Origin: Allobosea robiniae
GTDB taxonomy: Bacteria > Pseudomonadota > Alphaproteobacteria > Rhizobiales > Beijerinckiaceae
Reading direction: 5' to 3'
Assembly (NCBI RefSeq): GCF_900102525.1
Contig: NZ_FNBZ01000002.1
Span: forward strand, 558,001-622,000
Length of the DNA stretch: 64,000 bases
Part shown: positions 55,211 to 63,492 of the stretch, one piece after another
How the letters are laid out: every line of letters starts with the position of its first letter
Position numbering within the stretch: position 1 is the first letter of the stretch
Translations under genes and position numbers: made by a program
Notes under the pieces: model-generated
Told to the model about the DNA's origin: nothing
The model's input: the letters and a program-made list of their open reading frames with translations, nothing else
The model's database searches: none

Positions 55211-55277
55211 CTCGGCTCCGGGCAAAGGCAGTCACGCGCCTTGTATGGGAACGACAAGGCACGGCCAACCGGCGCCA

Positions 55278-55922
55278 TCACAGCCCCGGCGACTTGACCA
55301 TCGTGAAAAAACGGACCTGCTCGGCCGGATCGTCCCGGAAAACGCCGCGATACTGCGATGTCATGGTCGAGGAGCCCTGCTTCTGCACGCCGCGCATCGA
55401 CATGCACATATGCTCGGCCTCGACGAGGACGGCGACACCGCGCGGCTCCAGCACCTCCTCGATCACGTCGGCGATCTGGGCGGTCATCGTCTCCTGTGTC
55501 TGCAGGCGGCGGGCATAGACATCGACGATGCGGGCGAGCTTCGAGAGGCCGACCACGCCCTTCGACGGGTAATAGCCGATATGCGCCTTGCCGACGAAGG
55601 GCACCATGTGGTGCTCGCAATGCGAATAGAACGGGATGTCGCGGACGAGGATCATGTCGCGATAGCCCTCGACCTCCTCGAAGACACGGTCGAGGATATG
55701 GCGCGGGTCCTCGGCATAGCCCTTGTAGAATTCCTTGTAGGCCTTGGCGACGCGTCGCGGCGTGTCAGCCAGGCCCTCGCGCGACGGATCGTCGCCCGCC
55801 CAGAGCAACAGCGTGCGGACAGCGGCCTCGGCCTCTTCCTGTGTCGGCTTGCGGACCAGAAACTTGTCGGCGGAGGGGCTGATGGCCCCCTCGACGGACA
55901 AGGACTTAACCACAGGGATCAT
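55278..55922 (-). CDS. folE: GTP cyclohydrolase I
   Basis: A 214-residue FolE that converts GTP to dihydroneopterin triphosphate for folate synthesis. [17 protein letters not shown] carries zinc ligands and [14 protein letters not shown] supplies the remaining ones. The N-terminal region [44 protein letters not shown] is typical. GGGAGG precedes the ATG. The in-frame extension to 56054 is rejected. Palindromes separate it from the divergent NifU-like gene. Confidence 0.96.
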   Translation of the reverse strand: MIPVVKSLSVEGAISPSADKFLVRKPTQEEAEAAVRTLLLWAGDDPSREGLADTPRRVAKAYKEFYKGYAEDPRHILDRVFEEVEGYRDMILVRDIPFYSHCEHHMVPFVGKAHIGYYPSKGVVGLSKLARIVDVYARRLQTQETMTAQIADVIEEVLEPRGVAVLVEAEHMCMSMRGVQKQGSSTMTSQYRGVFRDDPAEQVRFFTMVKSPGL

Positions 55923-56104
55923 GTGGTGCCTCCCGTTGGGACGATGGAGCCTTGCGAACCGCCCCTTGAAGGCTGCGGCTGCTCGGCTGGTGCGACAAGT
56001 TTGATGCCTCACGGCGGAAGAGGTTCCCATGCCCTCCCGTTTTGCGGCGATCAACCTTATATTGGGTTCTGGTGCCGGTCATTCCAGACCGGCCGGAGCC
56101 GGGT

Positions 56105-56130
56105 CCGATCAGGTTATTCAACCTGATCGG
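56105..56130. repeat. Perfect palindrome, 11-bp arms
   Basis: CCGATCAGGTT-attc-AACCTGATCGG, with the arms perfectly complementary. It lies in the divergent gap between folE and the NifU-like gene, 39 bases before a second, unrelated palindrome. Confidence 0.7.
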
Positions 56131-56168
56131 TGAATCCGCCTCCGACTATACGATAGAGAACGCGTTGT

Positions 56169-56197
56169 CCGATCGGATTGCGCTGCAATCCGATCGG
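56169..56197. repeat. Perfect palindrome, 12-bp arms
   Basis: Arms CCGATCGGATTG (56169-56180) and CAATCCGATCGG (56186-56197) surround a CGCTG loop. The outer bases ACGCG and CGCGT are also complementary. It sits 22 bases before the NifU-like ATG, so the transcript could fold across its leader. The shape recalls dispersed palindromic elements of rhizobia. Confidence 0.7.
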
Positions 56198-56218
56198 CGC
56201 GTGCTCTAGGATCGAACC

Positions 56219-56665
56219 ATGCTGGACGACGTCTACAACAAGCGCATCCTCTCGCTTGCCGCCAATATCCCCCTGCTGCAGCGCCTGCCATCGCCCGACG
56301 CGACGGCGCGCGCCCATTCGAAGCTATGCGGCTCGACCGTGACAGTCGATGTCACCATGGAGGGCGATGTCGTCACCGGTTTCGGCCATGAGGTGAAGGC
56401 CTGCGCGCTGGGGCAGGCCTCGTCCTCGATCATGGCGCGCCACGTCGTCGGGGCGACGGCGGCGGAGTTACGGGAGGTGCGCGAGCAGGCGCGCGCCATC
56501 CTGAAGGACAATGCCGAGCCGCCCGAGGGCAAGTGGGCCGATCTCGCCGTGCTCGTGCCGGTGCGCGACTTCAAGGCGCGCCATGCCTCGACGATGCTGA
56601 CCTTCGACGCAGTGGTCGATGCGATCGACCAGATCGAGGCGAAGCGGCGCGAGGCCGCGGCCTAG
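56219..56665 (+). CDS. Iron-sulfur scaffold-like protein (NifU/IscU N-terminal-like)
   Basis: A 148-residue protein with an IscU/NifU-N-like fold. The first Fe-S cysteine lies in SKLCGSTVTVDV and the second in VKACALGQASSSIMARHVVG. The third family cysteine, near the C-terminal end, is not obvious (RHAST is found where a cysteine would be expected), so cluster binding may be altered. These scaffolds help assemble Fe-S clusters. It converges with the PAP2 gene. Confidence 0.87.
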   Translation: MLDDVYNKRILSLAANIPLLQRLPSPDATARAHSKLCGSTVTVDVTMEGDVVTGFGHEVKACALGQASSSIMARHVVGATAAELREVREQARAILKDNAEPPEGKWADLAVLVPVRDFKARHASTMLTFDAVVDAIDQIEAKRREAAA

Positions 56666-56672
56666 CCGTTTT

Positions 56673-57419
56673 TCACTTCACGCCGAAGGCGACACGGATT
56701 TCCGGCAGGGTCTCGTCGAAGCGGACCTTGAAGGCGTGGTCCGCCAGCAGGGCCTTGGCGACGGCGCGGCCGACCTTGTCGCCGGCAACGATATCGCTGG
56801 GATAGTGGAAGCCGCAGATCAGGCGGCTCTCGTCATAGCTCTTTACCCGTTCTTCCAGCTTGTCCGACAGCTCGGGGATCGCCGCCTTGAGAAGTTCGGC
56901 ATAGAGGGCTGCGGTCGCGGCATGGCCGGACGGGAAGGAGGTGCCGACCGGCCGCGCACCGGGGCAGGGCTTGACCCGGACCTTGGCCCAGAGCTGGAAG
57001 GGGCGCTGGCGGCTGGTCAGGCGGTTGACGCTCTTCAGGAGGATACCGAGCTCGACCTGCGCCTCGCGGAACAGCAACCGCACCTCGCGATGGGTGTTGT
57101 CGACATAGCCAGTGTCCATGCCGTTCAGAAAGTTCACCAGAGCCTGACGCTGGTCCGCGATCGCGGCCTTCTCGCGTTCGGGCGTGCGGTTCAGCACGAT
57201 CTGCTGCACCTGCTCGAACTCTGCCTTGCCCTCGGGGCTGTTCTGCGCCGGCGGCAGGCCGATGATATGGGCGATGTCGAGCTTGGCGCCGTCGAGCCAG
57301 AGCAGGTAAGGCCGCTGCTGGGCGGAAGCCGGCATGGCGAGGCCGAGGCCGAGCGCCAGTCCGGCACCGAACAAGGCTTTGCGAATGGGGGCTTGGCGAA
57401 AGCGAACGGCGCGCATCAT
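56673..57419 (-). CDS. Class A-like PAP2 acid phosphatase
   Basis: A 248-residue secreted phosphatase with a signal peptide (LFGAGLALGLGLAMPASAQQ). The PAP2 motifs are RQRPFQLW, FPSGHAATAALYAELL and SRLICGFHYPSD, giving the histidine phosphatase core. The first motif is a shortened or variant form of KX6RP. Function: nonspecific phosphate release in the periplasm. The ATG just after a TTG was used. It converges with the NifU-like gene by 8 bases. Confidence 0.9.
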   Translation of the reverse strand: MMRAVRFRQAPIRKALFGAGLALGLGLAMPASAQQRPYLLWLDGAKLDIAHIIGLPPAQNSPEGKAEFEQVQQIVLNRTPEREKAAIADQRQALVNFLNGMDTGYVDNTHREVRLLFREAQVELGILLKSVNRLTSRQRPFQLWAKVRVKPCPGARPVGTSFPSGHAATAALYAELLKAAIPELSDKLEERVKSYDESRLICGFHYPSDIVAGDKVGRAVAKALLADHAFKVRFDETLPEIRVAFGVK

Positions 57420-57448
57420 GTGTCCGGTGTCGAGCAAGGGAAGCGGTT

Positions 57449-57868
57449 TTGGTGACGGCTGAACGGAACGAAGCAGACGATCTATTTCAGCGTCTTTTTG
57501 TTAAGCAAAGATGTTCGCGCTTGCGAAAGGCTGCGCTTTTGCCTCGGAAAGCCGCTCATATCGCGATTCGTGGCTATCAGCTCAGCCTTTCGATGCTGGT
57601 CGGGCGGCATTGCCGGCACTGGCCGAGCTGCTCGGCTTATACCGACGAGGCGATCCTTCGCTTCGGCCTCTGGCGCGGCGGCTGGGTCGGTTTCGCGCGG
57701 ATCTGCCGTTGCAACCCATGGGGCACCAGCGGCGTCGACATCGTCTGCGAGGCATTGCCGCCCGATGCGAGGTGGTATAGGCCATGGTCCTATGGCCGCT
57801 GGCGCGGGACAAACGTGCCGGCGGCTTTCGATTCCGACGCCGAACCGACTGCGGGCGGCGGAACGTAA
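57449..57868 (+). CDS. yidD: Membrane protein insertion efficiency factor YidD
   Basis: A 139-residue protein with the YidD core IAIRGYQLSLSMLVGRHCRHWPSCSAYTDEAILRFGLWRGGWVGFARICRCNPWGTSGVD. It is a small inner-membrane-associated protein that aids YidC-dependent insertion. The N- and C-terminal extensions are longer than in E. coli. Start: TTG, with a GTG directly after. No ATG is available near it. It is divergent from the PAP2 gene and just upstream of thrS. Confidence 0.9.
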   Translation: MVTAERNEADDLFQRLFVKQRCSRLRKAALLPRKAAHIAIRGYQLSLSMLVGRHCRHWPSCSAYTDEAILRFGLWRGGWVGFARICRCNPWGTSGVDIVCEALPPDARWYRPWSYGRWRGTNVPAAFDSDAEPTAGGGT

Positions 57869-57933
57869 CCCTCACATTCGCAGCCGGTCTGACTTACGGG
57901 GTCCGTATCCCCGAGTGAGCAGGAGCACGATCG

Positions 57934-59931
57934 ATGACGATCTCCCTGACATTTCCCGATGGCGCCAAGCGCGAATTCCCCTCCGGCATCACCGGAGTCG
58001 AGATCGCCAAGGGCATTTCTCCCTCCCTGCTGAAGCGCACCGTCGCGATGGCGCTCGACGGCACCGTCGTCGATCTCTCCGACCCGATCACCACTGACGC
58101 CAGGATCGAGCTCCTGAACCGGGAAGATCCGCGTTCGCTCGAACTGATCCGGCACGACACCGCCCACGTCCTCGCCGAGGCCGTGCAGGAGCTGTTTCCC
58201 GGTACGCAGGTGACGATCGGCCCGGTGATCGAGAACGGCTTCTTCTACGATTTCGCCCGCAACGAGCCCTTCACGCCTGAAGACTTCCCGGCGATCGAGA
58301 AGAAGATGCGCGAGATCATCGCGCGCGACAAACCCTTCACCAAGGAGGTCTGGAGCCGCGACAAGGCCAAGGATTTCTTTGCCGCCAAGGGCGAGGCCTA
58401 CAAGGTCGAGCTGGTCGATGCGATCCCCGCCGACCAGACGCTGAAGATGTATGCGCAGGGCGACTGGATCGATCTCTGCCGCGGCCCGCACATGACTTCG
58501 GTCGGCAAGGTCGGCAACGCCTTCAAGCTGATGAAGACGGCCGGCGCCTATTGGCGCGGCAACTCCGACAACGCGATGCTGACCCGCATCTACGGCACGG
58601 CCTTCGCGAAGCAGGAAGAGCTCGACGCCTATCTCAAGCAGCTTGAGGAGGCGGAGAAGCGCGACCACCGCAAGCTCGGCCGGGAAATGGACCTGTTCCA
58701 CTTCCAGGAGGAGGGGCCGGGCGTCGTGTTCTGGCACTCCAAGGGCTGGCGCCTGTTCCAGGAGATCATCGCCTATATGCGCCGGCGCCTCGCCGCCGAC
58801 TACGAGGAGGTGAACGCGCCGCAGATCCTCGACAAGTCGCTCTGGGAGACCTCGGGCCACTGGGGCTGGTACCAGGACAACATGTTCGCGGTGAAATCGG
58901 CCTCGGCCTTCGAGAACCCGGCCGATGCCGAGCGCGACCATCGCGTCTTCGCGCTGAAGCCGATGAACTGCCCCGGCCATGTCCAGATCTTCAAGCACGG
59001 TCTGAAGAGCTATCGCGATCTGCCGATCCGGCTTGCCGAATTCGGCAATGTTCATCGCTACGAGCCCTCGGGCGCGCTGCATGGGCTGATGCGCGTGCGC
59101 GGCTTCACGCAGGACGACGCGCATATCTTCTGCACTGAAGAGCAGCTTGCGGCCGAATGCCTGAAGATCAACGACCTGATCCTCTCGGTCTACGAGGATT
59201 TCGGCTTCACCGAGGAGCTCGTCATCAAGCTCTCGACAAGGCCTGAGAAGCGTGTCGGCTCCGATGCGGTCTGGGACCATGCCGAGCAGGTGATGACTGG
59301 CGTGCTGGAGCGGATCGCGAAGCAGTCTGGCAACCGGATCAAGACCGAGATCAATCCGGGCGAGGGCGCCTTCTATGGGCCGAAATTCGAGTATGTCCTG
59401 CGCGATGCCATCGGGCGCGACTGGCAATGCGGTACGACGCAGGTCGATTTCAACCTGCCGGAGCGCTTCGGCGCCTTCTATATCGGCGCCGACGGCGAAA
59501 AGAAGCAGCCGGTCATGGTCCACCGCGCCATCTGCGGTTCGCTGGAGCGCTTCACCGGCATCCTGATCGAGCACCATGCCGGGCATTTCCCGCTCTGGCT
59601 GGCACCCGAGCAGATCGTGGTCTGTCCGATCACCTCGGAGGCGGATGCCTATGCCGAGGAGGTGACGATGGTGCTGATGGGCGCGGGCCTGCGCGCTCGC
59701 GCCGACCTGCGCAACGAGAAGATCTCGTACAAGGTGCGCGAGCACTCGCTGGCCAAGGTCCCGGTCATCCTCGCCGTCGGCAAGCGCGAGGCCGAGGAGA
59801 AGACCGTGACGGTCCGCCGCCTCGGCAGCCAGGCGCAGACGGTGATGACGCTGGACGCCGCGCTTGAGGCGCTGGGCCAGGAGGCGCTGGCGCCGGATCT
59901 GGCGCGCAAGAAGGCCGTCAAGGCGGCCTGA
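57934..59931 (+). CDS. thrS: Threonine--tRNA ligase
   Basis: A 665-residue class II synthetase. Residues 1-62 are the TGS domain, followed by an editing domain with [17 protein letters not shown]. The catalytic core includes [57 protein letters not shown], and [53 protein letters not shown] follow. The C-terminal anticodon-binding domain ends the protein. AGGAG lies upstream of the ATG. The palindromic repeat copy 3 follows the stop. Confidence 0.97.
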   Translation: MTISLTFPDGAKREFPSGITGVEIAKGISPSLLKRTVAMALDGTVVDLSDPITTDARIELLNREDPRSLELIRHDTAHVLAEAVQELFPGTQVTIGPVIENGFFYDFARNEPFTPEDFPAIEKKMREIIARDKPFTKEVWSRDKAKDFFAAKGEAYKVELVDAIPADQTLKMYAQGDWIDLCRGPHMTSVGKVGNAFKLMKTAGAYWRGNSDNAMLTRIYGTAFAKQEELDAYLKQLEEAEKRDHRKLGREMDLFHFQEEGPGVVFWHSKGWRLFQEIIAYMRRRLAADYEEVNAPQILDKSLWETSGHWGWYQDNMFAVKSASAFENPADAERDHRVFALKPMNCPGHVQIFKHGLKSYRDLPIRLAEFGNVHRYEPSGALHGLMRVRGFTQDDAHIFCTEEQLAAECLKINDLILSVYEDFGFTEELVIKLSTRPEKRVGSDAVWDHAEQVMTGVLERIAKQSGNRIKTEINPGEGAFYGPKFEYVLRDAIGRDWQCGTTQVDFNLPERFGAFYIGADGEKKQPVMVHRAICGSLERFTGILIEHHAGHFPLWLAPEQIVVCPITSEADAYAEEVTMVLMGAGLRARADLRNEKISYKVREHSLAKVPVILAVGKREAEEKTVTVRRLGSQAQTVMTLDAALEALGQEALAPDLARKKAVKAA

Positions 59932-59940
59932 CGACTGGCC

Positions 59941-60030
59941 GTCATGGCCGGGCTCGGCCCGGCCATCTCGGAAACCAGCCTGTTCTGGCTGAGATTCTCG
60001 GGTCGAAGCTCCGCTTCGCCCGAGAACGAC
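59941..60030. repeat. Bipartite palindromic repeat, copy 3
   Basis: The first palindrome TGGCCGGG-ctcgg-CCCGGCCA lies at 59945-59965, followed by ATCTCG. The second pairs TTCTCGGG (59995-60002) with CCCGAGAA (60019-60026), with inner CGAAG/CTTCG arms and a 5-base loop. Layout matches copies 1 and 2, and TTCTCGGG / CCCGAGAA is shared with copy 2. It lies 9 bases after the thrS stop and may act as a 3' end. Confidence 0.78.
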
Positions 60031-60086
60031 GGCGTGGAATGTACGCCCCTAGCGAATCCAGGCCTCGCCATGCCAGATTGCCGGCG

Positions 60087-61376
60087 ATGCTGACAGGCTC
60101 CTATCGCAAGCGGCTCGAAGCCGATCTTCCCCGCTGGGTCACCGAGGGGTGGCTGAGTGCCGAAAGTGCCGCCGCGATCCGGCGCTCGGTCGCGCGCGAG
60201 CAGGGCGGCATCCGCCTGCCGGCGGTAATCGGCCTGCTCGGTGGCCTGCTGATCGCGGCCAGCGTCGCGGCCTTCGTCGCCGCGGGCTGGGAGGATATCC
60301 CGCGCCTCGTCAAGCTCGGCATGATCCTCGCCGCCATCGCTGCCTGTATCGCCTATGCCTTCCGATTGGAGCGTCAGGGCTCGCCGCGTGGCGCCGATGC
60401 CGCCGTGACCTGCGGCGTGCTGATCTTCGGCGCCGGGCTCGCGCTCGTCGGCCAGATGTACCATCTGCCGGCCGATTGGCCGGGCGGGGCCTTGCTGGTC
60501 TCGCTCGGCGGCTTGATCGCCGCATTCCTGATGCGCTCGAACGGCGCGCTCGCGATCGCGCTGATCGCGATCTGCGCCTGGAGCGGCGGGCGCTGGGAGG
60601 AGGCGCGCAGCGGCGCGCATCTCGGTTTCTTCATCCTCTATCTGCCGGCTTTGTGGCTCTCGCTGTCGCGCGACAACCGGCTGGTCCATCACCTCGTCGT
60701 GCTGGCGGCGGCCGCCTGGCTCGCCATGGCGCCGGGCTATGGCTTGTTCGATCGTTTCGATTACGGACTCCTGGCCTATGGGCTGGCGCTCGCCGTGTTC
60801 TATGTGGCGCTGGGCGCGCTGGCGCTCGACCGGGGCCTGCCATCGGTCCTGACCGCCTGCCTGCCCTGGGGGCTGCTCGGGCTGGTGCTGGTTCTGAATG
60901 TCGAATTGATCCGCATCCTCGACAGCGACGAGGCGCGGGCCGGACACGCCTTCCGCTTCGTCTTCCTGGCCTATGCCATCGCTTTGCCAGTCGTCGCCTG
61001 CATGGCGGGGCTCGCGCGGGAGCGGCGCTTTGCCTGGCCGCTGGCAGCGGGGCTTGCCTTCGCCTTGCTGGTGCCGGCCGTGTTCTGGACCGGCATCGTC
61101 ACCGCCATGGCCGGCAAGATCATCGTTGCAAGCCTCGTGCTGCTGACCGCGACTGCGCTTGTCGCGGCAGGGGCGGTCGGCGGCATCAGGCGATTGGTGC
61201 TGGCAGGTTCGGTCCTGTTCGGCGTCGCGATCCTGATCCTGCTCTGGCAGACGATCGGCACGCTGCTCGACCAGTCGCTGTTTTTCCTCGTCGCAGGCGC
61301 GGCCTTGCTGGCGGTCGCCTCCGGTGCGCGCCGCCTCTTCGCCCGCCTCAACCCGCCTGAGAAGGAAGCCGCCTGA
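60087..61376 (+). CDS. DUF2157 membrane protein
   Basis: A 429-residue integral membrane protein of the DUF2157 family with about ten hydrophobic segments. The conserved start is LPRWVTEGWLSAESAAAIRRSVA, followed by LLGGLLIAASVAAFVAAGWEDIPRLVKLG and GLALVGQMYHLPADWPGGALL. Function unknown. The ATG at MLTGSYRKRLEADLPRW was chosen. An upstream extension is low-complexity. The stop overlaps the start of the GDYxxLxY gene, so the two are coupled. Confidence 0.9.
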   Translation: MLTGSYRKRLEADLPRWVTEGWLSAESAAAIRRSVAREQGGIRLPAVIGLLGGLLIAASVAAFVAAGWEDIPRLVKLGMILAAIAACIAYAFRLERQGSPRGADAAVTCGVLIFGAGLALVGQMYHLPADWPGGALLVSLGGLIAAFLMRSNGALAIALIAICAWSGGRWEEARSGAHLGFFILYLPALWLSLSRDNRLVHHLVVLAAAAWLAMAPGYGLFDRFDYGLLAYGLALAVFYVALGALALDRGLPSVLTACLPWGLLGLVLVLNVELIRILDSDEARAGHAFRFVFLAYAIALPVVACMAGLARERRFAWPLAAGLAFALLVPAVFWTGIVTAMAGKIIVASLVLLTATALVAAGAVGGIRRLVLAGSVLFGVAILILLWQTIGTLLDQSLFFLVAGAALLAVASGARRLFARLNPPEKEAA

Positions 61377-61993
61377 TGCGCGCGCTTTCGGCCGATAACC
61401 TCGTCGCCAAGGTGCCGCTGGTCTGGCGTGCGCTGGCAACCGCGTTGCTGCTGGGGCTTGTCCTGCTCGCGCTTGTCGAGCAGCGGGCGCGCATCCTGCG
61501 GGGTGGGGCGGAGATCCGGCTGCGGAGCGTGCCGGTCGATCCGCGCGATCTCTTCCGTGGCGACTATGTCATCCTCGCCTATCCGATCAGTACGGTGGAA
61601 GCCGATGCTGCCGGCCAGCCGGCGTTCGAGCGCGGCGAGCGGGTCTATGTCAGCCTCGGCCAGGACGAGCAGGGTTTTGCCAAGGCGACCGGCGTCACGC
61701 GCGACTGGCCGAAGGCCGTGGACGGCACCGTGGTGATCGCCGGACGGGTCACCTCGACCTCGGCCTGTGCCACCAATGCCGACGGCGACTTCGATTGCAG
61801 CGGCCGGCGCAACCGCCTGCGCATCGCCTATGGGCTCGAGAGCTATTTCGTGCCGCAGGGCGAGGGCAAGGCGATCGAGACCACCGACAAGGCCCGCATC
61901 GAGGTCGTCGCTGCCGTCTCGTCTTCCGGGGAGGCCGCGATCAAGCGCCTGCTGATCGACGGCAAGCCGCTCTACGCCGAACCACCGTACTGA
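61376..61993 (+). CDS. GDYxxLxY-motif membrane protein
   Basis: A 205-residue protein with one N-terminal membrane helix (ALATALLLGLVLLALVEQRARIL). The diagnostic GDYVILAYPIST motif follows near residue 62. The rest is periplasmic, with a SACATNADGDFDCSGRRNRLRIAYGLESYFVPQGEG segment. The family is nearly always found beside DUF2157, and both likely form an envelope complex of unknown role. The start ATG shares its first base with the preceding TGA. Confidence 0.92.
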   Translation: MRALSADNLVAKVPLVWRALATALLLGLVLLALVEQRARILRGGAEIRLRSVPVDPRDLFRGDYVILAYPISTVEADAAGQPAFERGERVYVSLGQDEQGFAKATGVTRDWPKAVDGTVVIAGRVTSTSACATNADGDFDCSGRRNRLRIAYGLESYFVPQGEGKAIETTDKARIEVVAAVSSSGEAAIKRLLIDGKPLYAEPPY

Positions 61994-62146
61994 CTTCGGC
62001 TCGCTGAACAGCCCTGATCCGACCGGCGCGGCATCACATTGCCGTGCCGGCCGCGCTTCGTCTCAAACCTGCCGCAAAGCCCCGCATGATCCGCCACACG
62101 CGGTTGTGACAACGCGCCGCGTGACGTGAATCCTCGCGAGTTATAT

Positions 62147-62161
62147 GAACGCCAGATGAAC
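62147..62161. promoter_or_regulatory. Candidate LexA-type box GAAC-N7-GAAC
   Basis: GAACGCCAGATGAAC matches the alphaproteobacterial LexA pattern GAAC-N7-GAAC. AGATGAACG is repeated as CGTTCATCT 15 bases further on, an inverted arrangement. It lies about 105 bases upstream of the opgC start. A match of this pattern is expected about once or twice in 64 kb by chance, so this is tentative. Confidence 0.35.
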
Positions 62162-62265
62162 GAATTCGACAACCAGCGTTCATCTTGAGAATGGGTAGCC
62201 GGGAACCCTCCCTGGCCCACAGCGTTTCGATCCGATATTCCGGCCTGCTGAAGGACTGCCGTCCC

Positions 62266-63492
62266 GTGTCCTCCGATTCTTCCTTCAGGCGCTTCCTGCT
62301 TCTCGGCCGTCCGGCCGTGGATGCGGCGCTGGCCGCGCCGGGGCGGGATGCACGGATCGACGTGATCCGTGGGCTTTCCCTACTGATCATCTTCATCAAC
62401 CACATGCCGGGGAACGTCGTCTCGGCCTATATGCCGCATAATTTCGGCTTCTCGGACGCGGCCGATATCTTCGTGCTGCTGGCCGGCGTCTCGGCGACGC
62501 TGGCCTATGGCGGGCTGATCGAGCAGCGCGGCTTCGCGGTCGCAGGCCTGAAGCTCGGTGCGCGGCTCTGGACGCTTTACATCGCCCATATCGCGGTCTT
62601 CATCATCGTCTGCGGCGTCGTCGCCACGGCGGTGACGCGGACGCAGAACCCGCTCTATATCGAGGCGATCAACATCCAGCCGTTCTTCCGCGACACCGTC
62701 GAGGCACTGATCGGCGCGCTGACGCTGACCTACCAGCCGTCCTATCTCGACATCCTGCCGCTCTATATCGTGCTGCTGGCGCTGTTTCCGGTGATCTATT
62801 ACGCGGTGCGCCTGAGCCCGCTGCTGACGCTGGCCTGCTCGCTGGCGATCTGGCAGGCGGCGCTCGCCTTCGAGCTCAGCCTGCCCAATGGCAATGCCGG
62901 GGTCTGGTTCTTCAATCCGTTCGCGTGGCAGGTCGTGTTCACGCTCGGCGTCGTCATCGGCCGTGGGGCGCAACTCGGCATTCGCGTCCCGCGCCTGGTG
63001 TGGCTCGATCTCGCGGCGGTCGCCTTCATCGCCTTCGCCTGGGTGGTGAAGATCTCGAGCGGCAATCCGACGGGTATCGCTGCGTTGAACGACTGGTTCG
63101 ATTCTGTGCAGCTCGGTTCGGACAAGACCAATCTCGCCTGGACACGGCTCCTGCATATCGGCGCGCTGGCCTGGCTGGCGATCCGCTGGCTGCCGGCGGG
63201 ACCTGCTCTGGCGAAGGCTCTGCCGGGCCGCATGCTGGCCAGTGCCGGGCAGAACTCGCTTCATGTCTTCTGCGCGGGAATCGTCCTCTCGATCATCGGA
63301 CAGATTCTTCTTGCGGAAACATCCTTCGATCTGGGCGTTCAGTTGCTGATATGCACGGCTGGCGTTACAATTCTGACAGGGTTAGGGATTTTCCTGTCGT
63401 GGTACCGTTCGATCACGAAACGCGGCGCAAGCGCCGAGACGGCCCCGGCCCGTGGCGCACCGCCAGCGCGGCCTTCCTTCTCCTCGCACTGA
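62266..63492 (+). CDS. OpgC-domain membrane acyltransferase-like protein
   Basis: About 408 residues with roughly ten membrane helices. The OpgC family pattern DARIDVIRGLSLLIIFINHMPGN lies near the start, followed by SDAADIFVLLAGVSATLAYGG. OpgC succinylates osmoregulated periplasmic glucans in other bacteria. The exact acyl group here is not known. The GTG start was preferred because AAGGA precedes it and the extension to 62185 is not conserved. A GC-rich tail of low complexity ends the protein. It overlaps the next gene. Confidence 0.88.
   Translation: MSSDSSFRRFLLLGRPAVDAALAAPGRDARIDVIRGLSLLIIFINHMPGNVVSAYMPHNFGFSDAADIFVLLAGVSATLAYGGLIEQRGFAVAGLKLGARLWTLYIAHIAVFIIVCGVVATAVTRTQNPLYIEAINIQPFFRDTVEALIGALTLTYQPSYLDILPLYIVLLALFPVIYYAVRLSPLLTLACSLAIWQAALAFELSLPNGNAGVWFFNPFAWQVVFTLGVVIGRGAQLGIRVPRLVWLDLAAVAFIAFAWVVKISSGNPTGIAALNDWFDSVQLGSDKTNLAWTRLLHIGALAWLAIRWLPAGPALAKALPGRMLASAGQNSLHVFCAGIVLSIIGQILLAETSFDLGVQLLICTAGVTILTGLGIFLSWYRSITKRGASAETAPARGAPPARPSFSSH

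Noticed and set aside
57790-59745. A 651-residue open frame on the minus strand
   Set aside because: It is a mirror of thrS and carries no domain.
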